Assembly (NCBI GenBank): GCA_965261695.1
Contig: OZ253474.1
Span: 1,178,001-1,242,000, forward strand
DNA length: 64,000 bases
Direction: 5' to 3'
Source: Bin5 sp965261695
GTDB taxonomy: Bacteria > Chloroflexota > Anaerolineae > Caldilineales > Caldilineaceae
The translations under genes were made by a program, and so were the position numbers. Shown here piece by piece: positions 31,804 to 40,763 of the stretch. The number at the start of each line of letters is the position of its first letter. Positions within the stretch are counted from its first letter, which is position 1. A model generated the notes under the pieces. It saw only the letters and a program-made list of their open reading frames with translations. It was not told the DNA's origin and did not search any database.

Positions 31804-32430
31804 TCAGAATTTCAAAGCGCCCTCGGTCAAGCCACGCTGGATACGACGATGGAAAAGGATGTATATGAAAATGGGAGGCCAGGCTGCCAGGGAAAGGGCC
31901 GCCAACTGCAGGCTCCACAGACTCACATATTTGCCTTCAAAGTGCATAATGCCCAGCGGAATCGCGCGCAGCGTATGCTTTTGCAGGTAGATGAGAGGCC
32001 AGAGGAAGTCGTTCCAGAAAAAGACGAAATAGAAGATGGTCATGGTGGCGATGGCCGGCATCGCCAACGGGATCATGACTTGCCACAGGATCTGAAACTC
32101 TCTGGCCCCGTCCACTCTGGCGCCATCCTTCAGTTCGGGAGGAGTCGACATGAAATAGGCGCGAATGAAGATGATCGCCGGCGACGACCAACTCATGTAG
32201 GTAAGAATAACCGAAAGTGGGCTATTAAGGAAGGCGATAGGCAGGCGCAGCGCAGCCGCCCAGGATTCGAGAATCGCCATCAGCTTGAAGCTGGGTACCA
32301 TAGGCGCCTGCGTCGGCACCGCCATGCCGAAGAGGAAATAGAGAAAGCGCGCGCGATTTGCGGCGAAACTGCGCGTCAGCGGAGAACGCCGCCTTACCCC
32401 TCCCTCTACACAAGAACCAAAACCAATTTC
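31804..32430 (-). pseudogene. MalG-like sugar ABC permease, C-terminal fragment
   Basis: On the minus strand the sequence encodes the C-terminal ~200 residues of a MalG/LacG-type inner-membrane permease. It starts in mid-protein (SPLTRSFAANRARFLYFLF, MAVPTQAP) and includes the EAA loop (ELKDGARVDGAREFQILWQV, then MIPLAMPA) and the last spans. The normal N-terminal 80-90 residues are missing. Immediately upstream is the N-terminus of the partner binding protein, so an internal deletion removed the rest of the operon. An ATG at 32325 opens a 173-residue frame, but this would lack essential spans. Confidence 0.7.
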
Positions 32431-32443
32431 CCCGTGGCGAAAC

Positions 32444-32884
32444 CTACATGCGCGCGTCGGGATAGATGGCGCCCTTGCTTGCTTCGACGACCGCGGTCAG
32501 GTCCATGAGCTGGTCGGCCTCGATGAAGGCGGGGCGCACGCCCGGCCCGGCATCGGTCTGCAAGCAATCTGGCACTGCGCCACCGGCAAGAGCGGTCTTG
32601 GTCGCCTGCCCGTAAGCCAGCCCGGAGAAACCGCTGTGGGTAACTTGGATTCCCGGATAGGCGCCGTTGAAGCGCTCGACGATTTCGTCCATCGCGCCCA
32701 AACAGGGAACGGTCGCCATTTCGGTCCACATCTCAAGTTCGGCCACCATCTCGTCAGGCGCATCCCCCTCCATACCGGAAGAATCGGACACGGGAGTGGA
32801 AACGGGAGCGCAGGCGGCGAGCAGGCCGACTCCTGCCGCCCCCGAGGCGGCTTTCAAGAAAATTCGTCTGCTGAGATCTTTCAT
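32444..32884 (-). pseudogene. Sugar ABC transporter substrate-binding protein, N-terminal fragment
   Basis: About 146 residues of an extracellular sugar-binding protein that normally has about 420. The N-terminus has a twin-arginine-like start (MKDLSRRIFLKAASGAAGVG) and a lipobox (LLAAC). It is followed by typical MalE/UgpB-type sequence (VERFNGAYPGIQVTHSGFSG; GGAVPDCLQTDAGPG) and ends abruptly at DARM, where the frame runs into sequence adjoining the MalG fragment. The lost parts are the binding protein C-terminus, the MalF permease and the MalG N-terminus. The promoter upstream still looks usable. Confidence 0.75.
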
Positions 32885-33065
32885 CTCTCTCCTCGATGCT
32901 GAAGACGGCCAGATTGTGAACATGCCTAACTCACCCTTGTCACGGTGAAATTGCAAACTCTGTCAGGCGGACATCCGATCTATGGAGTTGGCAGCCAAGT
33001 TGATGGAGGCTTCGCAGGCAAAGCGCGCCAGCGAAAATCGTTTGGGAAGGGGAGTTGACCGAAAC

Positions 33066-33094
33066 TAAATAATATAAGGCGTTGCGCGTGTCAA
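33066..33094 (-). promoter_or_regulatory. Candidate promoter of the collapsed sugar transporter operon
   Basis: On the minus strand a perfect TTGACA (33089-33094) and TATTTA (33066-33071) are 17 bases apart, about 180 bases before the binding-protein fragment. It appears intact although the operon is not. Confidence 0.45.
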
Positions 33095-33245
33095 ATGCGG
33101 GCAGAATGCGGGTGCATGACAAATTGCGCCCAACTGCGCTGCACTCCCTTCAGCCGACGAGAAGAGAGCCACCTCCTGCGACCCACCTTGTCAATCAATC
33201 CCGCAGTTCCTGCCACAGGCGATGTTGGCGGCAGCAATCCGCAGC

Positions 33246-33273
33246 TTGTCTTTCGTCGAACTGATGTTACAAT
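33246..33273 (+). promoter_or_regulatory. Candidate promoter for the MFS exporter
   Basis: TTGTCT (33246-33251) and TACAAT (33268-33273) with a 16-base spacer, about 90 bases before the ATG at 33362. A modest match. Confidence 0.35.
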
Positions 33274-33361
33274 CAGCGATACCCACTTGCATTGCCCGTT
33301 GCCAAGTCTTCCCGATCCTGGAATCGGTAGCGGGCTGACCCACACAGGAACACACGACCCA

Positions 33362-34579
33362 ATGACCGCCAGACCAGATCGCTTCGCACATTCAATCGCC
33401 GACCACAGCGACCCGCCACAAGGCACGAAGTTCCAGACCAAAGAGGTACTCACAATCGCTTCCGGACACTTTGTCCACGACATTTTCACCGCGTTTGTGC
33501 CGCCGTTGCTGCCCCACATTCGTAAAAAATTGGCGATCGACTACACGGCGATCGGCGGCCTGCTGATCTTTATACAGATTCCCAGCCTGATCCAACCGTT
33601 CATCGGCCACGCGGCCGACAAGATCAGCCTGCGCTACTTAATCATTTTCGCGCCGGCGGCCACGGCCACTTTGTGCAGTCTGCTGGGATTGGCGGACAGT
33701 TATGTGCTGCTGGCAATCTTACTGTTCGTCGTTGGCATAAGCACCGCTGTATTCCATTCACCTGCGCCGGCGATGATTGGACGCATCGCGGGGAACCGCG
33801 TGGGTACCGGCATGAGCATCTTCATGGCGGCGGGCGAGTTGGGCCGGACGGTGGGGCCGATACTGGTGATCGCCGCTATCGGTTGGTTCGGATTGGAGGG
33901 AATTTGGCGGGTGGCTATGTTCGGTTGGCTGGCTTCGCTCTTTCTCTTTTGGCGTTTGCACGGCGTTTCGGCGCGGCCAACGCAAGGGCGAGCACTTTCG
34001 CTGCGGCAGATGTTGCCGATTGCGCGGCGCGTCTATCCTCCATTGCTCTGGATCATGGCGACGCGGGTCTTTCTGTCGATTTCGATGACGACCCTCTTGC
34101 CGATTTTCATGCACGATGTGATGGGCTATGAAATCGCCGTTGCGGGGCGTTCGTTGACCTTGCTGGAGGGGGCCGGTGTGGTCGGTGCCCTGAGCATGGG
34201 CACGGCCAGCGACTGGTTGGGGCGCAAACGCATCCTGGCGGCGCTCTTCGTGGCGGCGCCGCTTCTCTTTCTCGGATTCCTGAACAGTTCCGGCTGGGTG
34301 CTCTTCGCCTTTCTGCTGCCTTTGGGATTTGTCATGCTTTCGCCGACTCCTGTGCTGCTGGCGGTTGTGCAGGACTCCTTTCGTGAGAATCGGGCCTTGG
34401 CCAACAGCCTCTTTCTGATGGCCAACTTCGTCATCCGTTCGCCCGCGCTCTGGTTGCTGGGCAGCCTGGCGGACAGATTCGGGCTTTCGACCGCCTTTCT
34501 GATCAGCGGGCTGCTATCCTTTGCCACCGCGCCGGCCGTCCTCTGGTTGCCGAAACGCCGATCGGAAGAATCCGAGTAG
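33362..34579 (+). CDS. MFS transporter, fosmidomycin-resistance (Fsr)-like
   Basis: A 405-residue inner-membrane exporter with 12 predicted spans. The N-terminal block GHFVHDIFTAFVPPLLPHIR and the later HAADKISLRYLIIF and FHSPAPAMIGRIAGNRVGTG resemble the Fsr branch of the major facilitator superfamily, whose best known member gives fosmidomycin resistance. The substrate here is unknown. The frame is open from 33095, but sequence before 33362 is not protein-like and contains the candidate promoter. The gene is divergent from the dead sugar transporter and convergent with dgkA. Confidence 0.82.
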   Translation: MTARPDRFAHSIADHSDPPQGTKFQTKEVLTIASGHFVHDIFTAFVPPLLPHIRKKLAIDYTAIGGLLIFIQIPSLIQPFIGHAADKISLRYLIIFAPAATATLCSLLGLADSYVLLAILLFVVGISTAVFHSPAPAMIGRIAGNRVGTGMSIFMAAGELGRTVGPILVIAAIGWFGLEGIWRVAMFGWLASLFLFWRLHGVSARPTQGRALSLRQMLPIARRVYPPLLWIMATRVFLSISMTTLLPIFMHDVMGYEIAVAGRSLTLLEGAGVVGALSMGTASDWLGRKRILAALFVAAPLLFLGFLNSSGWVLFAFLLPLGFVMLSPTPVLLAVVQDSFRENRALANSLFLMANFVIRSPALWLLGSLADRFGLSTAFLISGLLSFATAPAVLWLPKRRSEESE

Positions 34580-34586
34580 CGGATTA

Positions 34587-34964
34587 TTAGAAGAAGAGTT
34601 GCCACAGGCGCGGCAGGAAGATGATTAGGCCAACTGCTAAGCTGCCCAACGCCACCAGCAGGATGGCGCCGGCGGCTGTGTCCTTGGCGATTTTCGCCAG
34701 GGGATGAGACGTGGGCGAGGACAGGTCAACCAAGGCTTCGATGGCGGTGTTGAGCAACTCCAACCCAATGACCAGCGCGATCAAAGAGACGACGACGGCC
34801 CACTCCGCCCGGCTGATGCGCAAGACCAGCGCGGCGATGATAACGACGCCGGCAATGACACCGTGAATGCGGAGATTGCGTTGGCTGCGAAATGCGTGGC
34901 GCACGCCGGCGATGGCGAAACCTAGACTCTGCCAGAAACTGCGGACGCGGGCGGGCGGGTTCAT
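34587..34964 (-). CDS. dgkA: Diacylglycerol/undecaprenol kinase (DgkA family)
   Basis: A small (125-residue) inner-membrane lipid kinase. Three hydrophobic spans and the family motifs are present: RNLRIH near the N-terminus, ELLNTAIEALVDL in the second span region, and KIAKDTAAGAILL. In Gram-positive-type organisms this subgroup phosphorylates undecaprenol to feed cell-wall carrier lipid recycling. The ATG is directly adjacent to the stop codon of ybeY, a common dgkA-ybeY arrangement, and the two must be co-transcribed. Confidence 0.92.
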   Translation of the reverse strand: MNPPARVRSFWQSLGFAIAGVRHAFRSQRNLRIHGVIAGVVIIAALVLRISRAEWAVVVSLIALVIGLELLNTAIEALVDLSSPTSHPLAKIAKDTAAGAILLVALGSLAVGLIIFLPRLWQLFF

Positions 34965-35477
34965 CTACCAATCCTCCCCCGTGAACCGCGGCGAGAGATC
35001 CTCGTGCGTTAGTTTGGCCAGAATCTCTGACTGCTTCCGCCACATGGAGGCCTGCCTCTCCACTGTGTCGTGATCAAAGCCGAGCAGGTGTAACGTTCCG
35101 TGAACGACCAGTAGTTGAATCTCCCCGGCCAGCGAATGGCCGTATCGCCGCGCTTGGCGGGAGGCATAAGGAAGAGCCAGCAACAGGTCGCCCAACTCGG
35201 AATCCAGTTCGGCTGCCAACGCATCCGGCATCTCTGAAGCGAAGGGGGATCCCTCCTGGATGGCGAAACTCAGCACATCGGTGGGTGCATCTTGTTGCCG
35301 GTAAATGCGGTTATGGCGCTGCACAACATCGTCGTCCACGACCTGAATCGAAAGCGAGACGTGCATCTGCTCACAAGCGCGCAGAGTCGCCCGGGCCGCG
35401 GCCGTCAGCCAGGCCTCATCCACACTCGCCTGAAAAGGTTCGTCAATTTGCACCAGAATTTGCGCGTCCGTCAACAA
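34965..35477 (-). CDS. ybeY: Endoribonuclease YbeY (rRNA maturation factor)
   Basis: A 170-residue zinc-dependent endoribonuclease for 16S rRNA 3'-end maturation and ribosome quality control. The metal-binding HGTLHLLGFDHD motif places H126, H130 and H136. The upstream block NRIYRQQDAPTDVLSF is also conserved. It abuts dgkA with no gap and is divergent from obgE. Confidence 0.94.
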   Translation of the reverse strand: MLTDAQILVQIDEPFQASVDEAWLTAAARATLRACEQMHVSLSIQVVDDDVVQRHNRIYRQQDAPTDVLSFAIQEGSPFASEMPDALAAELDSELGDLLLALPYASRQARRYGHSLAGEIQLLVVHGTLHLLGFDHDTVERQASMWRKQSEILAKLTHEDLSPRFTGEDW

Positions 35478-35592
35478 CTGTGCCCCGCCGAATGTATTGC
35501 TTCACGATGCGCATAGGCAGGTGCCAATGTGCTCCTGCCAAAATTAACTCGATCGCATCCATTATATCCCCGCGTATGAATGGGGCAATATC

Positions 35593-35622
35593 TTGCTTAA
35601 GAGTGATCGCCTCCGCTAGAAT
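35593..35622 (+). promoter_or_regulatory. Candidate promoter for obgE-nadD
   Basis: TTGCTT (35593-35598) and TAGAAT (35617-35622), 18 bases apart, about 60 bases before the obgE ATG. Confidence 0.45.
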
Positions 35623-35682
35623 AGAGGTTAGTGGGCAGTGAAGTTGAAGGCCACATAACACCAACTGTGTACAAGTGACGCA

Positions 35683-36969
35683 ATGTTCTTTGATAGAGCC
35701 AAAATTTTTGTGAAGGCTGGGGCCGGCGGCAACGGCATCGTCGCCTTTCGGCACGAGAAATTCGTGCCCATGGGCGGCCCCGCCGGCGGAAATGGCGGAC
35801 GGGGCGGAAATGTCTATGTCGTTGCCGTTCCAGACCTGAATACGCTGCATACATTTCGCCGAACAGTGCATTTTCGGGCGGAGCGCGGCAGACACGGCGG
35901 GGGCACCCAGAAGGCGGGCGCAACCGGTGATGATTTGCAGATCCCCGTACCGGTAGGGACGGTAGTGCGCGTCGCGGAGAGCGACACCGTCCTGTCCGAT
36001 CTGCTGCGAGCCGGGCAGCAGGCGCTGGTCGCCAGAGGAGGACGAGGAGGGCGAGGCAACGCCGCGTTCAAGAGCGGTCGCAACCGGGCGCCGCGCCTGG
36101 CTGAAAATGGCGAGGTTGGCGAAGAGCATTGGCTGGAGCTGGAACTGAAGATCGTTGCCGACGCGGGGATCGTCGGCGTGCCCAATGCGGGCAAATCGAC
36201 GCTGCTGAGCGTCATCAGCGAGGCAAAGCCAAAGATCGCCGACTATCCTTTCACCACAGTTGTGCCCAATCTGGGCGTCGCCGATATCAACCACGTCCAG
36301 ATCGTGTTTGCCGATATCCCTGGGCTGCTGGAGGGCGCGCATGACGGGGTCGGCCTGGGGTTGGATTTTCTGCGCCATGTCGAGCGCAGCCGCGTCCTGG
36401 TCCATCTGCTTGACGGAGCCAGCCCTGACCCATTAGGTGATTTTGAAGTCATCAATCAGGAGATGACGCTCTTCAACCCGACTCTGGCGGAGAGCCCCCA
36501 ACTGATCGTTCTCAACAAGCTCGATCTGCCCCAGGCCCGCGCGATCTGGCCCCGACTTCAGGAAAAGCTTGCAGAAGCAGGCAGCCCGATTCTCGCCATC
36601 AGCGCCGTTACCGGGGAAAACGTGCAGCAACTCCTGTATCAGGTCAAGTCGCTTCTGGACACACTGCCTGAACCCGCGGCGACAGAGGAAATCGACGAGC
36701 TGCCGACGCTCTCGCCCGCGGAGGACGAGCACGCGTTCAACATCACCCGCCCTGAGCATGATCTGTGGCTGGTGGAGGGGATCGCGATCGAACGTGCGGC
36801 GCAGATGACAAACTGGGATTACTACGAGTCCGGTTTGCGATTCCAGCGCATTCTCGCGGCGATGGGGATCACCGCTTCGCTGCGCCAACAGGGCGTTCAG
36901 GAAGGAGACCGCGTCCGGATCGCCACGGTTGAACTGGTGTGGGGATTCGAGAACGCGTTGGGAGAATGA
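35683..36969 (+). CDS. obgE: Obg-family GTPase ObgE/CgtA
   Basis: Essential GTPase linked to 50S ribosome assembly and the stringent response. Of its 428 residues, 1-158 are the glycine-rich Obg fold (KAGAGGNGIVAFRHEKFVPM; GGPAGGNGGRGGNV). The G domain follows with GVPNAGKSTLL (G1), DIPGLLEGA (G3), NKLDL (G4) and ISAVTG (G5). The C-terminal ~80 residues are the OCT domain found in Gram-positive-type Obg proteins, not in E. coli ObgE. Its stop overlaps the start of nadD in an ATGA. Confidence 0.95.
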   Translation: MFFDRAKIFVKAGAGGNGIVAFRHEKFVPMGGPAGGNGGRGGNVYVVAVPDLNTLHTFRRTVHFRAERGRHGGGTQKAGATGDDLQIPVPVGTVVRVAESDTVLSDLLRAGQQALVARGGRGGRGNAAFKSGRNRAPRLAENGEVGEEHWLELELKIVADAGIVGVPNAGKSTLLSVISEAKPKIADYPFTTVVPNLGVADINHVQIVFADIPGLLEGAHDGVGLGLDFLRHVERSRVLVHLLDGASPDPLGDFEVINQEMTLFNPTLAESPQLIVLNKLDLPQARAIWPRLQEKLAEAGSPILAISAVTGENVQQLLYQVKSLLDTLPEPAATEEIDELPTLSPAEDEHAFNITRPEHDLWLVEGIAIERAAQMTNWDYYESGLRFQRILAAMGITASLRQQGVQEGDRVRIATVELVWGFENALGE

Positions 36970-37613
36970 CAGGCTACAAACGCGCGGCAAAGATGAATTC
37001 AGAAACCAGGCGCAAGCGCATCGGCCTCTTCGGCGGCACATTCGATCCGATTCATATCGGTCATCTGATTCTGGCTGTGGAGGCCCGGCATCAACTGCGA
37101 TTGGATCAGATCTATCTGGTCCCGGCCGGCGACCCGCCGCATAAGCAGGCCGACCCTATCTCCGCTGTGCATCATCGACTGGCAATGTGCCGGCTAGCCG
37201 TTGCCGACGACAACGAAATCGACATCTGCCTCATTGACGCCGAACGCCCAGGGCCTCATTACACCTCGGATATGCTGCGGCTCTTCCGCGAGCGGGTAGA
37301 CGCGGACGCGCACCTCTTTTTCCTGATGGGACTGGACAGTTTGCGTGACCTACCCACCTGGAATGAGCCGGAATGGTTGGTGCAGAACTGCCGGCTGGTG
37401 GCTTTGCAACGCCACGAGGTCGACATCGACTTGCCTTCCCTGGAAACGACTTTGCCTGGCGTGCAGGAACGGGTCGTCATATTGGACATGCCTGAACTTG
37501 AGATTGCGAGCAGCGTCCTGCGGGAACGAATACGGGCGGAGCAGCCGATTCGGTATCAGGTCCCCCGCCCGGTCGAACGCTATATTCGAGAACATGGGCT
37601 GTATCGGCCCTAG
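36966..37613 (+). CDS. nadD: Nicotinate-nucleotide adenylyltransferase
   Basis: Adenylates nicotinate mononucleotide in NAD synthesis. The 215-residue protein has the nucleotidyltransferase GLFGGTFDPIHIGHL motif (HxGH at residues 30-33) and the C-terminal ASSVLRERIRAEQPIRYQVP block equivalent to ISSTxIR. The ATG at 36966 overlaps the obgE stop (ATGA), giving translational coupling; a second in-frame ATG nine codons later is an alternative. A strong hairpin lies about 30 bases after its stop. Confidence 0.94.
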   Translation: MTGYKRAAKMNSETRRKRIGLFGGTFDPIHIGHLILAVEARHQLRLDQIYLVPAGDPPHKQADPISAVHHRLAMCRLAVADDNEIDICLIDAERPGPHYTSDMLRLFRERVDADAHLFFLMGLDSLRDLPTWNEPEWLVQNCRLVALQRHEVDIDLPSLETTLPGVQERVVILDMPELEIASSVLRERIRAEQPIRYQVPRPVERYIREHGLYRP

Positions 37614-37641
37614 AGCAGGCCACGCAAGGTTGTCAGAGGGA

Positions 37642-37667
37642 AAGGGCCCGCCATGAGGCGGGCCCTT
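37642..37667. terminator. Bidirectional hairpin terminator between nadD and the CtpA-like gene
   Basis: An 11-bp perfect stem (AAGGGCCCGCC / GGCGGGCCCTT) closes a 4-base loop. It lies between two convergent genes. Flanking T runs are short in both directions, so efficiency is uncertain. Confidence 0.7.
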
Positions 37668-37670
37668 GAC

Positions 37671-38996
37671 TTACTCGTTCTCGGGGTTGGGGTTCACAAG
37701 GATGTGCAGCGGGAGCGTCTCAGACTGAAGGAATGGAAATGCATCCAGTTCGACACCCAACTGTTCGAGCGCTTTCAGGAACTGCGTATCTTCCAGCGTG
37801 CCCAGCTCATACGTCGTCATACCTCTGAGCATGTCGGCATTCGTCATCTTCGTCGTCGCCGGTTGCTCGACTTCGATGTTGGGCGTCACGCCCTGGCCCT
37901 TGATCAGATTTCCGTTGGGCGTCAGCCAGTTGGTCACACCCAGAAGGATGGCAGATCCGTCGCTGAGATTGAACTGGTTGAGGACCGTACCTGTACCGAA
38001 TGTCGTCTCACCGATCAGAACGGCGCGGTCGTTTTCCTTGAGGGCGCCGGCGGTGATTTCACCCGCGCTGGCGGTGCCTTCGTTGATCAGAACGATTAGT
38101 GGCATCTCCCTAGCGTATCCCCAACCACGGGAGCGGTGAACGGTCTGGTTGTCGTTCGCGTCCGCTTCAATCAAAATCACATCGCCTTGGGGAAGGAAGT
38201 GACTGTTGGCCTCAATCGCCTGGTACAGAAAACCGCCGGGATTGTTGCGCAGATCTAGTATGATGCCCTGGTAGATATTGGCTTCGGTGATCTCCCGCAA
38301 GGCGGATTCCAGTTCCCTATCTACGCCGAAGGCAAACTGCGAGATGGACACATAGGCAAGATCTGTGCTTGGGATGGCGCTCCACGCTACGCTGGGGACT
38401 TCGATTCTGTCACGAATGATTGAGACCGTAACCGGTTCCTGGATATCGGTGCGACGAACAGTCAGAACTACCTCCGAATCGGCTGGCCCGCGGACGAGAA
38501 AGATCACCTGATCCAGTGATTTTCCTTCGACCGACTCCCCATCCACTTCCAGAATAACATCGCCCGCCAGAATGCCGGCCGCCTCCGCGGGCGAGCCGTT
38601 GATGGGGGCTACGATCTTCACATTGCCATCCTCCATCGACACATAGGCGCCGATTCCCTCAAAGGATCCCTGCAGGCTGGACTGGTGCAACCTGACTGCA
38701 TCGGGCGGGAGGAAGGTCGTGTGGCCTTCATCCCCCAATGTGGCGAGCATCCCTTCGATAGCGCCGTATGTCATGGCGGTGAAGTCGATCCGCTCGCGGT
38801 CGACAAAGTGCCCCACGACAAAATCCCACGCCTCCCAGAAGATGGCAAACTCAGCGGGCCGCTCTTCAGCAGCCTGGACCGAGCGAACGGAGTAGCCGGA
38901 GACATTTCCGCCGACAAAGGCCAGAGCCATCAGCCAGAAAATCAGGATCGCCAAAGCAACGCGCCTTGCCAATGCAGTTCGGAGTGCTCGTGTCAT
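37671..38996 (-). CDS. CtpA-like S41 peptidase with the catalytic lysine replaced
   Basis: An exported or membrane-anchored carboxyl-terminal-processing protease homologue of 441 residues: N-terminal hydrophobic anchor (residues 12-30), a PDZ domain (GSFEGIGAYVSMEDGNVKIV; AGILAGDVILEVDGESVEGK) and the S41 core (LDLRNNPGGFL; NEGTASAGEITAGAL). Ser310 of TASAGE is the expected nucleophile. The general-base lysine, 25 residues on in E. coli Prc-type enzymes (FGKGTVQ), is threonine here (T335 in GETTFGTGTVL). Activity may be lost or use another base. The frame opens at 39080; I chose ATG 38996, which starts just before the anchor, with 39011 as an alternative. Confidence 0.82.
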   Translation of the reverse strand: MTRALRTALARRVALAILIFWLMALAFVGGNVSGYSVRSVQAAEERPAEFAIFWEAWDFVVGHFVDRERIDFTAMTYGAIEGMLATLGDEGHTTFLPPDAVRLHQSSLQGSFEGIGAYVSMEDGNVKIVAPINGSPAEAAGILAGDVILEVDGESVEGKSLDQVIFLVRGPADSEVVLTVRRTDIQEPVTVSIIRDRIEVPSVAWSAIPSTDLAYVSISQFAFGVDRELESALREITEANIYQGIILDLRNNPGGFLYQAIEANSHFLPQGDVILIEADANDNQTVHRSRGWGYAREMPLIVLINEGTASAGEITAGALKENDRAVLIGETTFGTGTVLNQFNLSDGSAILLGVTNWLTPNGNLIKGQGVTPNIEVEQPATTKMTNADMLRGMTTYELGTLEDTQFLKALEQLGVELDAFPFLQSETLPLHILVNPNPENE

Positions 38997-39080
38997 TTCA
39001 GTTCGTCCCATCGCTACAATAAACGCGCCACGCGCCTGGCATTTCGTCGCATGGAGGTGGTGCCAAGTCGGCTGAGCCAA

Positions 39081-39636
39081 AGGGGAAACTCTCTAAAGTA
39101 TCGATTACCCGCCACGATTTTGCAAACGCTGGAAGCGACTTTCGACCTCCGCGGGCAAGGTTTTCCGCCTACGTAGAGGCTACATTTTTTCCTACGCGGG
39201 AACTACGACGAGGAGAGGATGAGGAGAGAAGTGGCCCCGTATCCAGTCAGTCTGCAATTCGTGTTCCTTCAGATTCTTCGCCATTCCGGCGGTCAACTCA
39301 CCTGAACACAGGTGATGCCATGACACTGAAACGATGCCTGCAACCATTCGCCCGGCACGCGTCGGAGGCGAGAGCCCCTGCAATTTAACTGTCCGCAAAA
39401 CAGATTGGTCACAAGAACCAATCTGGATTGCGGACAGTTAGCTGTGCAGTATTCGCGATGACCGTTCCGGCGCGGTGAGCGACCAGTGCGGCTTCTTGCC
39501 AATTGGCTCCCGCTCAATTGAGTTCGTGGCAAACGCGGTCAGGCTTAAAGCAGAAGCTAAATCGTCTGGCAGCCGGACCGGGCGTATACCATCGCTGAGA
39601 GCAAGTTGGCGCCGGGCTCGCGTGTGCTCCGCTGCT
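39081..39636. other. intergenic region with one long hairpin
   Basis: About 550 bases without a supported gene between the CtpA-like gene and a lipoprotein gene. Apart from the hairpin at 39386-39440 I see no conserved frame; the frames on both strands lack ribosome-binding sites. Confidence 0.4.
39386..39440. repeat. Long imperfect palindrome (hairpin element)
   Basis: TAACTGTCCGCAA (39386-39398) pairs with TTGCGGACAGTTA (39428-39440), followed after a small internal loop by CAGATTGGT (39401-39409) with ACCAATCTG (39417-39425) around the 7-base loop CACAAGA. That is 22 base pairs in 55 bases. There is no T tract, so it is not a standard terminator. It could be a REP-like element or a structured RNA. 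Confidence 0.7.
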
Positions 39637-40179
39637 CTAGTTCATCATACTGATCATGAGGCTGCCGGGATCCTGGGTGATCATGACATTAGGCAGCATC
39701 ATCGGCATATTCGCGGCCAGCACGGCGTTGATCTGCGCCGAAACCGGACCCAACATGCCTGCGCCTACCGAGAAGGGGCCAGCGGCTGCCTGCTGCAGAT
39801 CAACCGCCAGATGTCCGTCACTGACCATCAGGTTGCCGACGAGGTCAAGCGTGGCACCCATCATGCTGACGCCTTCCTTCAGAGAAACGCGGAAATACAG
39901 CGCTTCCGGCTCGACCCAGATCATAACCGAATCGATCGGCTGATTCGGACCGCTGTTGGCTTCGAGAGCCTTGGTCACGTAGCTGCTGAACTCAGATTCG
40001 CTCAGCATCACCGAACCAGTCGCCAATCCACCAAGCAGGGCTGACTGAGCCATCAGGGCCGCCTCTGTCGAGATCTCGATATCACGATCGGGCGGTTGAA
40101 CTGGCGCAGCACACGCACTCAGCACTAACAGCACAACAGACAGTACAACGAGCGTGAGAAGTGGGGTTCGTTTGTTCAT
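39637..40179 (-). CDS. Lipoprotein of unknown function
   Basis: A 180-residue protein with a signal peptide and lipobox (VLSAC, cysteine at 23, from MNKRTPLLTLVVLSVVLLVL). The mature part alternates amphipathic beta-like stretches (PIDSVMIWVEPEALYFRVSL; GNLMVSDGHLAVDLQQAAAG) and ends in a methionine-rich tail. It looks like a small lipid-binding or envelope protein of the kind found singly in Chloroflexota, but I recognise no family. It is isolated, with long non-coding stretches on both sides. Confidence 0.6.
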   Translation of the reverse strand: MNKRTPLLTLVVLSVVLLVLSACAAPVQPPDRDIEISTEAALMAQSALLGGLATGSVMLSESEFSSYVTKALEANSGPNQPIDSVMIWVEPEALYFRVSLKEGVSMMGATLDLVGNLMVSDGHLAVDLQQAAAGPFSVGAGMLGPVSAQINAVLAANMPMMLPNVMITQDPGSLMISMMN

Positions 40180-40763
40180 GATTCTGTTGCTCCTTGAGAG
40201 AATTGGGTTAAGGGACCTGTACTCTTGATCTCATCATAAATTGATTGAGAAACATTTAAATGATGACCTTAGCTATATCGTTCCACAAGAACCGATCTAG
40301 CGCAAGTCTGAGAAACGAAGATTAGCGACCTTGGAGTTGACGACGCTCCTTTCATGTCGGTAGTCCTGATTTCCTGCTCGCGACCATATCTTCTCACAAG
40401 AACAGATACAGCACAAATCGGAAAAAAGCAAGGACGCGTTCTCCATCGGGGAAGAAATTTTGGCAAACGACTGGGCAGCTACACTGGTTGTCTGGCTCCG
40501 GCAATGTCGTCGGTGACTGCTTGCTTTCCGCCGGAGTTCGGCGCCGGGTAGCGCCTGACGAGAGCCAAGTGCCCCCATAATACACCGGCTTTGCGAGGCT
40601 GTCAAGCCTTAAAATTTTGGCGCCACATCGGCAAAGTTACGCATCTTTAGGATAGTGTGGGGCAGGTTGATAAGGGCAAGTCATCCTGGCGACCTGTCCA
40701 ATCCAGACGATTCAGGTTCGATTCAAGGCTGTCTGCCAACAGAACGCCGCGCAGCTTCTCATC
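40180..40763. other. intergenic region with CACAAGAAC-type elements
   Basis: About 580 bases without a convincing gene. CACAAGAACCGATCTAGCGC (from 40287) and CACAAGAACAGATACAGCAC (from 40395) are followed by similar purine-rich tails ending GAAACGAAG and AAAAAGCAAG. A third CACAAGAACCAATCTG forms part of the hairpin at 39386-39440. Confidence 0.4.

Noticed and set aside
40661..40738. tRNA-like sequence with a 7-bp acceptor-like pairing and GGTTCGATTC
   Set aside because: GGCAGGT pairs with GTCTGCC, but the T stem and anticodon arm do not form and there is no seven-base anticodon loop. Treated as chance.
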